Assembly: GCA_902475375.1 (NCBI GenBank)
Contig: CABRZC010000087.1
Span: forward strand, 1 to 7,998
DNA: 7,998 nt
Source of the DNA: an uncultured Collinsella sp.
GTDB taxonomy: Bacteria; Actinomycetota; Coriobacteriia; Coriobacteriales; Coriobacteriaceae
Direction: 5' to 3'
The notes beneath the pieces are model-generated. The model was not told where the DNA came from and did not search any database. It was given only the letters and a program-made list of their open reading frames with translations. Positions 6,205 to 7,998 of this stretch are shown piece after piece (position 1 is the first letter of the stretch; each line of letters begins with the position of its first letter). The position numbers and the translations under genes were made by a program.

Positions 6205-7005
6205 TTACGCCTGCTGCTCGGCAGCGGCGGCTTCGGCCTTGGCGTGCTGCTCGGCGGCCTCGCGCTCGAAGGTCTCAAAACCGTTCTTGTCGATCCAGGG
6301 GATCAGCGAGGCGTCGTCCTCGCGCACGATGTGGCCCTTGACCATAACGTGGACGCGGTCGACATCCAGGTGCTCCAGGATGCGCGTGTTGTGCGTGATG
6401 ATGAGCATGGAGCCGTCGCAGCTCTTGCGGTAGGCGTCCATGCCATGGCTGACGGTGGACAGGGCGTCGACGTCCAGGCCCGAGTCGGTTTCGTCCAGGA
6501 TGGCGAGCTTGGGCTGCAGCAGCAGAAGCTGGAGCATCTCGACCTTCTTTTTCTCGCCGCCCGAAAAGCCCACGCCCAGCTCACGGTTGAGATAGGCGGT
6601 ATCCATGTTGAGCTCGGCCGCGAGCTCCTTGACGCGACGGCGGAACTCCTTGCCCTTCATCTCCAGGCCGGGGCGGCCGGCGATGCTGGCGCGCAAAAAG
6701 CTCGACAGCGGCACGCCCGGGATCTCGACCGGGGCCTGGAAGCTCAGGAACAGGCCGGCGCGGGAGCGCTTGTCGGTGGTGAGCTCGGTGATGTCCTGGC
6801 CGTCAAAGACGATGCGGCCGTCCTGCACGGTGTAGACGGGGTCGCCCATGACCAGGTGGCCGAGGGTGGACTTGCCGGCGCCGTTGGGTCCCATCAGCAC
6901 GTGGGTCTCGCCGGCGGCGACGTTGAGGTTGACGTTGTGGAGGATGGTCTTTTCGTCCACGGAGGCGGTCAGACCTTCGATGGAAAGCAGCGGATTTGCG
7001 CTCAT
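6205..7005 (-). CDS. sufC: SufC, ABC-type ATPase of the SUF machinery
   Basis: The 266-residue soluble ABC ATPase hydrolyses ATP to drive rearrangement of SufB-SufD during cluster assembly. The nucleotide-binding motifs are complete: Walker A GPNGAGKST (39-47), Q-loop Gln90 in LSFQAP, signature FSGGEKKK (147-154), Walker B LAILDETDSGLD (167-178) and switch His205 in IITHN. EKK after the signature and DETDSGLD are typical of SufC. The last ~20 residues are an Ala/Glu/Gln-rich tail. The ATG at 7005 is preferred because GAGGG lies five bases upstream. An in-frame ATG at 7035 would add ten residues but has no visible ribosome binding site. It is the first gene of the operon and the one nearest the divergent regulator. 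Confidence 0.96.
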   Translation of the reverse strand: MSANPLLSIEGLTASVDEKTILHNVNLNVAAGETHVLMGPNGAGKSTLGHLVMGDPVYTVQDGRIVFDGQDITELTTDKRSRAGLFLSFQAPVEIPGVPLSSFLRASIAGRPGLEMKGKEFRRRVKELAAELNMDTAYLNRELGVGFSGGEKKKVEMLQLLLLQPKLAILDETDSGLDVDALSTVSHGMDAYRKSCDGSMLIITHNTRILEHLDVDRVHVMVKGHIVREDDASLIPWIDKNGFETFEREAAEQHAKAEAAAAEQQA

Positions 7006-7024
7006 GCTGTCCCTCTCTGTATAT

Positions 7025-7044
7025 GGTGTACTCATAGGTGTACT
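7025..7044 (-). repeat. Tandem 8-mer AGTACACC in the sufC leader
   Basis: On the minus strand AGTACACC occurs twice with a 12-bp period (7044-7037 and 7032-7025). It lies between the predicted sufC promoter and its ribosome binding site, in DNA likely to be transcribed as 5' leader. It could be a binding site for a second regulator or an RNA element. No known motif is recognised. Confidence 0.35.
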
Positions 7045-7069
7045 AAACCCTAGGAATCTTCTCGGAATA

Positions 7070-7097
7070 AAGTTACTATGGGTTCGGCGTTAGTCAA
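7070..7097 (-). promoter_or_regulatory. Candidate suf operon promoter
   Basis: On the minus strand TTGACT (7097-7092) matches the -35 consensus at 5 of 6 positions. Sixteen bases later TAACTT (7075-7070) is a weak -10. The -35 box is embedded in an IscR-type half-site (CCTTGACT, 7099-7092), so regulator binding there would block or reposition RNA polymerase. The leader to the sufC ATG would be roughly 57 nt. Confidence 0.45.
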
Positions 7098-7113
7098 GGG
7101 AAAACCCGACTAA
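7090..7113. promoter_or_regulatory. Dyad joining the two divergent -35 boxes
   Basis: Arms TTAGTC (7090-7095) and GACTAA (7108-7113) are perfectly complementary. Inner arms GGG (7098-7100) and CCC (7105-7107) flank AAAA, with an extra AA on the left. Each side places a YYGACT half-site over one -35 region: TTGACT for sufC and CCGACT for the regulator gene. It may be a second regulator site, or just the outcome of two back-to-back half-sites. Confidence 0.45.
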
Positions 7114-7126
7114 TCCACTCGACTTT
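7102..7126 (+). promoter_or_regulatory. IscR type 1-like operator
   Basis: The 25 bases split as AAACCCGACT, AATCC and ACTCGACTTT. Compared with the E. coli IscR type 1 consensus (halves ATASYYGACT and AGTCRRSTAT around RWWWY), the match is 9 of 10, 4 of 5 and 8 of 10, or 21 of 25. It covers the -35 to -10 spacer of the Rrf2 gene's predicted promoter and ends five bases from the sufC -35 box. This is where an autoregulating Fe-S-sensing repressor is expected. The comparison was done by eye. Confidence 0.65.
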
Positions 7127-7133
7127 TTAGATT
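7106..7133 (+). promoter_or_regulatory. Candidate promoter of the Rrf2 regulator gene
   Basis: TAGATT (7128-7133) is a reasonable -10 box. The only -35 at acceptable spacing is CCGACT (7106-7111), a weak match 16 bases upstream. The IscR-like operator overlaps this -35 and spacer, consistent with autorepression. A start near 7140 gives a leader of about 45 nt. Confidence 0.4.
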
Positions 7134-7135
7134 GT

Positions 7136-7164
7136 GGGACAAATTCATCGGTAGTGCTTGTCCC
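7136..7164 (+). promoter_or_regulatory. Inverted repeat GGGACAA/TTGTCCC in the regulator leader
   Basis: Perfect 7-bp arms GGGACAA (7136-7142) and TTGTCCC (7158-7164) are separated by 15 bases. They lie between the predicted -10 box and the GGAAGGG ribosome binding site at 7174-7180. This could be a leader hairpin or a second operator. Confidence 0.4.
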
Positions 7165-7185
7165 CAGCGTTATGGAAGGGTAGGT

Positions 7186-7617
7186 ATGCTCATTTCTTCT
7201 AAGGGCCGCTATGCCCTCCGTTTGATGATTTATATTGCAGCGCCCGGTGACGCCGAGGGCAAGATTGCCCTGCGCGAGGTTGCCGACCGCGAGCGCATTT
7301 CGCAGAAATATCTGGAGCAGCTGGTTCGTCCGCTTATGAAGGCGGGCCTGCTTAAGAGCGTGCGCGGCAAGGGCGGCGGCTACATGATGGCCAAGGACCC
7401 GGCCGAGGTGCGTGCCGGCGACATCCTGCGCGCCGTCGAGGGCAGCACTGCCCCGGTGGCGTGCGACGGCATTGACAACAGCTGCACCCGTAGCGATCTG
7501 TGCTCGACCGTCAAGTTCTGGCGCGGCCTAGACGACGTGATCGAAAAGTACGTCGACGGCGTGACGTTGGCCGACTTGGCCGCCGTCCCCGAGATCAACT
7601 TTGACATTAAGTTGTAG
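7186..7617 (+). CDS. iscR: Rrf2-family Fe-S-responsive transcriptional regulator (IscR-like)
   Basis: The 143-residue protein is a winged helix-turn-helix Rrf2 regulator. It starts with the family signature MLISSKGRYALRLM. The helix-turn-helix covers about 28-56 (ALREVADRERISQKYLEQLV and following residues), and the wing is VRGKGGGYMM (59-68). Three cysteines, Cys93, Cys100 and Cys106, match the cluster-binding trio of IscR (Cys92, 98, 104), with one extra residue in the first gap. E. coli IscR uses His107 as fourth ligand; the equivalent here is Val109. The ATG at 7186 is chosen because GGAAGGG precedes it by five bases; an in-frame ATG at 7132 would add 18 unrelated residues. It is divergent from sufC with an IscR-type operator between them, so control of suf and itself is the likely role. 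The iscR name is by analogy; sufR-like would be equally fair. Confidence 0.85.
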   Translation: MLISSKGRYALRLMIYIAAPGDAEGKIALREVADRERISQKYLEQLVRPLMKAGLLKSVRGKGGGYMMAKDPAEVRAGDILRAVEGSTAPVACDGIDNSCTRSDLCSTVKFWRGLDDVIEKYVDGVTLADLAAVPEINFDIKL

Positions 7618-7625
7618 GGCTGCAA

Positions 7626-7913
7626 ATGGCATCTCTCGACAAGGTGTATAAGCAAATTGAGGTTTTTGCTCGGGAATGTGACGCCGAAAAGGTTGTACTG
7701 TTTGGTTCCCGCGCTCGAGGTGACAACTTACCTAAGAGCGATATTGATATTGCTGTAGCAGGTTGTCGGGATTTCGGCCGTTTCTCATATTTGATCGAGG
7801 AGCGTCTTGATACTCTTTTGGATGTAGACGTCGTCAATCTCGATGGGCCCACATCGCAGTCGTTGCTCGATGAAATTGCCAGGGATGGTGTGATTCTGTA
7901 TGAAAAAATATGA
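7626..7913 (+). CDS. Minimal nucleotidyltransferase (MNT/MntA-like)
   Basis: The 95-residue protein has the pol-beta-type minimal nucleotidyltransferase motif GSx10DxD: Gly27-Ser28, then Asp39 and Asp41 in KSDIDIAV. The probable third metal-binding acid is Asp68 in LLDVDVVNL. Such proteins pair with a small helical partner; in MntA-HepT-type toxin-antitoxin modules the nucleotidyltransferase is the antitoxin and AMPylates the toxin. The gene begins 8 nt after the regulator stop, with AGGG nearby, so it is probably co-transcribed with it. It overlaps the next gene by 14 nt. Its codons are richer in A/T third positions than those of the regulator and suf genes, which suggests separate acquisition. 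Confidence 0.88.
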   Translation: MASLDKVYKQIEVFARECDAEKVVLFGSRARGDNLPKSDIDIAVAGCRDFGRFSYLIEERLDTLLDVDVVNLDGPTSQSLLDEIARDGVILYEKI

Positions 7914-7998
7914 GAACTTTGTCAGCGCCCTGGCGAATCTTGAGGATGCGCCCAATCAGGATCTCAACAATGATTTTGTTCAGAGTGGATTGATTAAT
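7900..7998 (+). CDS. HI0074-type nucleotidyltransferase substrate-binding protein, 5' part
   Basis: Only the first 33 codons are inside the window. The reading begins MKKYENFVSALANLED and continues NNDFVQSGLIN. This resembles the N-terminus of the HI0074/NTase_sub_bind family, which has a KYxNFxxALxxLEE helix followed by NDFVxSGLI. Members form a complex with the adjacent minimal nucleotidyltransferase. The ATG at 7900 overlaps the upstream gene by 14 nt, typical of such pairs. HepT (a different helical family with an RNase site) is less likely from these residues, but the diagnostic C-terminal part is not visible. Confidence 0.75.
   Translation, partial: MKKYENFVSALANLEDAPNQDLNNDFVQSGLIN

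Noticed and set aside
4753..7053. A 766-codon open frame on the plus strand, antisense to sufB and sufC
   Set aside because: It lies opposite two unmistakable genes. Its low-complexity Val/Leu/Gly/His/Asp-rich translation is what strong G/C third-position bias produces on the opposite strand. It has no recognisable domain.

Overview
The window looks like a chromosomal segment from a high-GC Gram-positive bacterium, most likely a gut actinobacterium of the Coriobacteriia (Collinsella-like). This placement is inferred from the SufU-type SUF operon, the strong G/C third-position bias of the suf genes and general protein similarity; no rRNA or other marker confirms it.

Layout. Positions 1-305 hold no convincing gene. 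Positions 306-1109 (+) encode a Y1/HUH (REP-associated, RAYT-like) transposase-family protein with a C-terminal helix-turn-helix. Two of its expected catalytic positions are substituted, so it is probably a domesticated or dead enzyme. Positions 1110-1700 are gene-free and rich in small repeats and hairpins. Positions 1701-7005 (minus strand, read right to left) carry a complete and compact iron-sulfur assembly operon, sufC-sufB-sufD-sufS-sufU, with gaps or overlaps of +12, -1, -4 and -8 nt, closed by a strong intrinsic terminator. Positions 7006-7185 are a divergent control region. Positions 7186-7617 (+) encode an Rrf2/IscR-type Fe-S regulator. It is followed 8 nt later by a minimal nucleotidyltransferase gene, which overlaps the start of an HI0074-type substrate-binding partner gene that runs off the window.

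How it works together. SufS takes sulfur from cysteine, SufU accepts the persulfide and passes it to the SufBCD scaffold, and the SufC ATPase drives assembly. The Rrf2 protein has three clustered cysteines and probably senses the Fe-S supply. The intergenic region contains a 21/25 match to the E. coli IscR type 1 operator, placed over the regulator's own promoter. An adjacent half-site overlaps the sufC -35 box, so one regulator could control both directions.

The most interesting points are the HUH protein that has lost its second His and its Tyr, the paired 25-nt motifs in the gene-free region, the IscR-like operator with three half-sites, the Val at the expected fourth cluster-ligand position of the regulator, the CxxC-bearing N-terminal extension of SufS, and the coupling of a nucleotidyltransferase pair to the Fe-S regulator. 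I saw no CRISPR array, tRNA, rRNA or complete insertion sequence.
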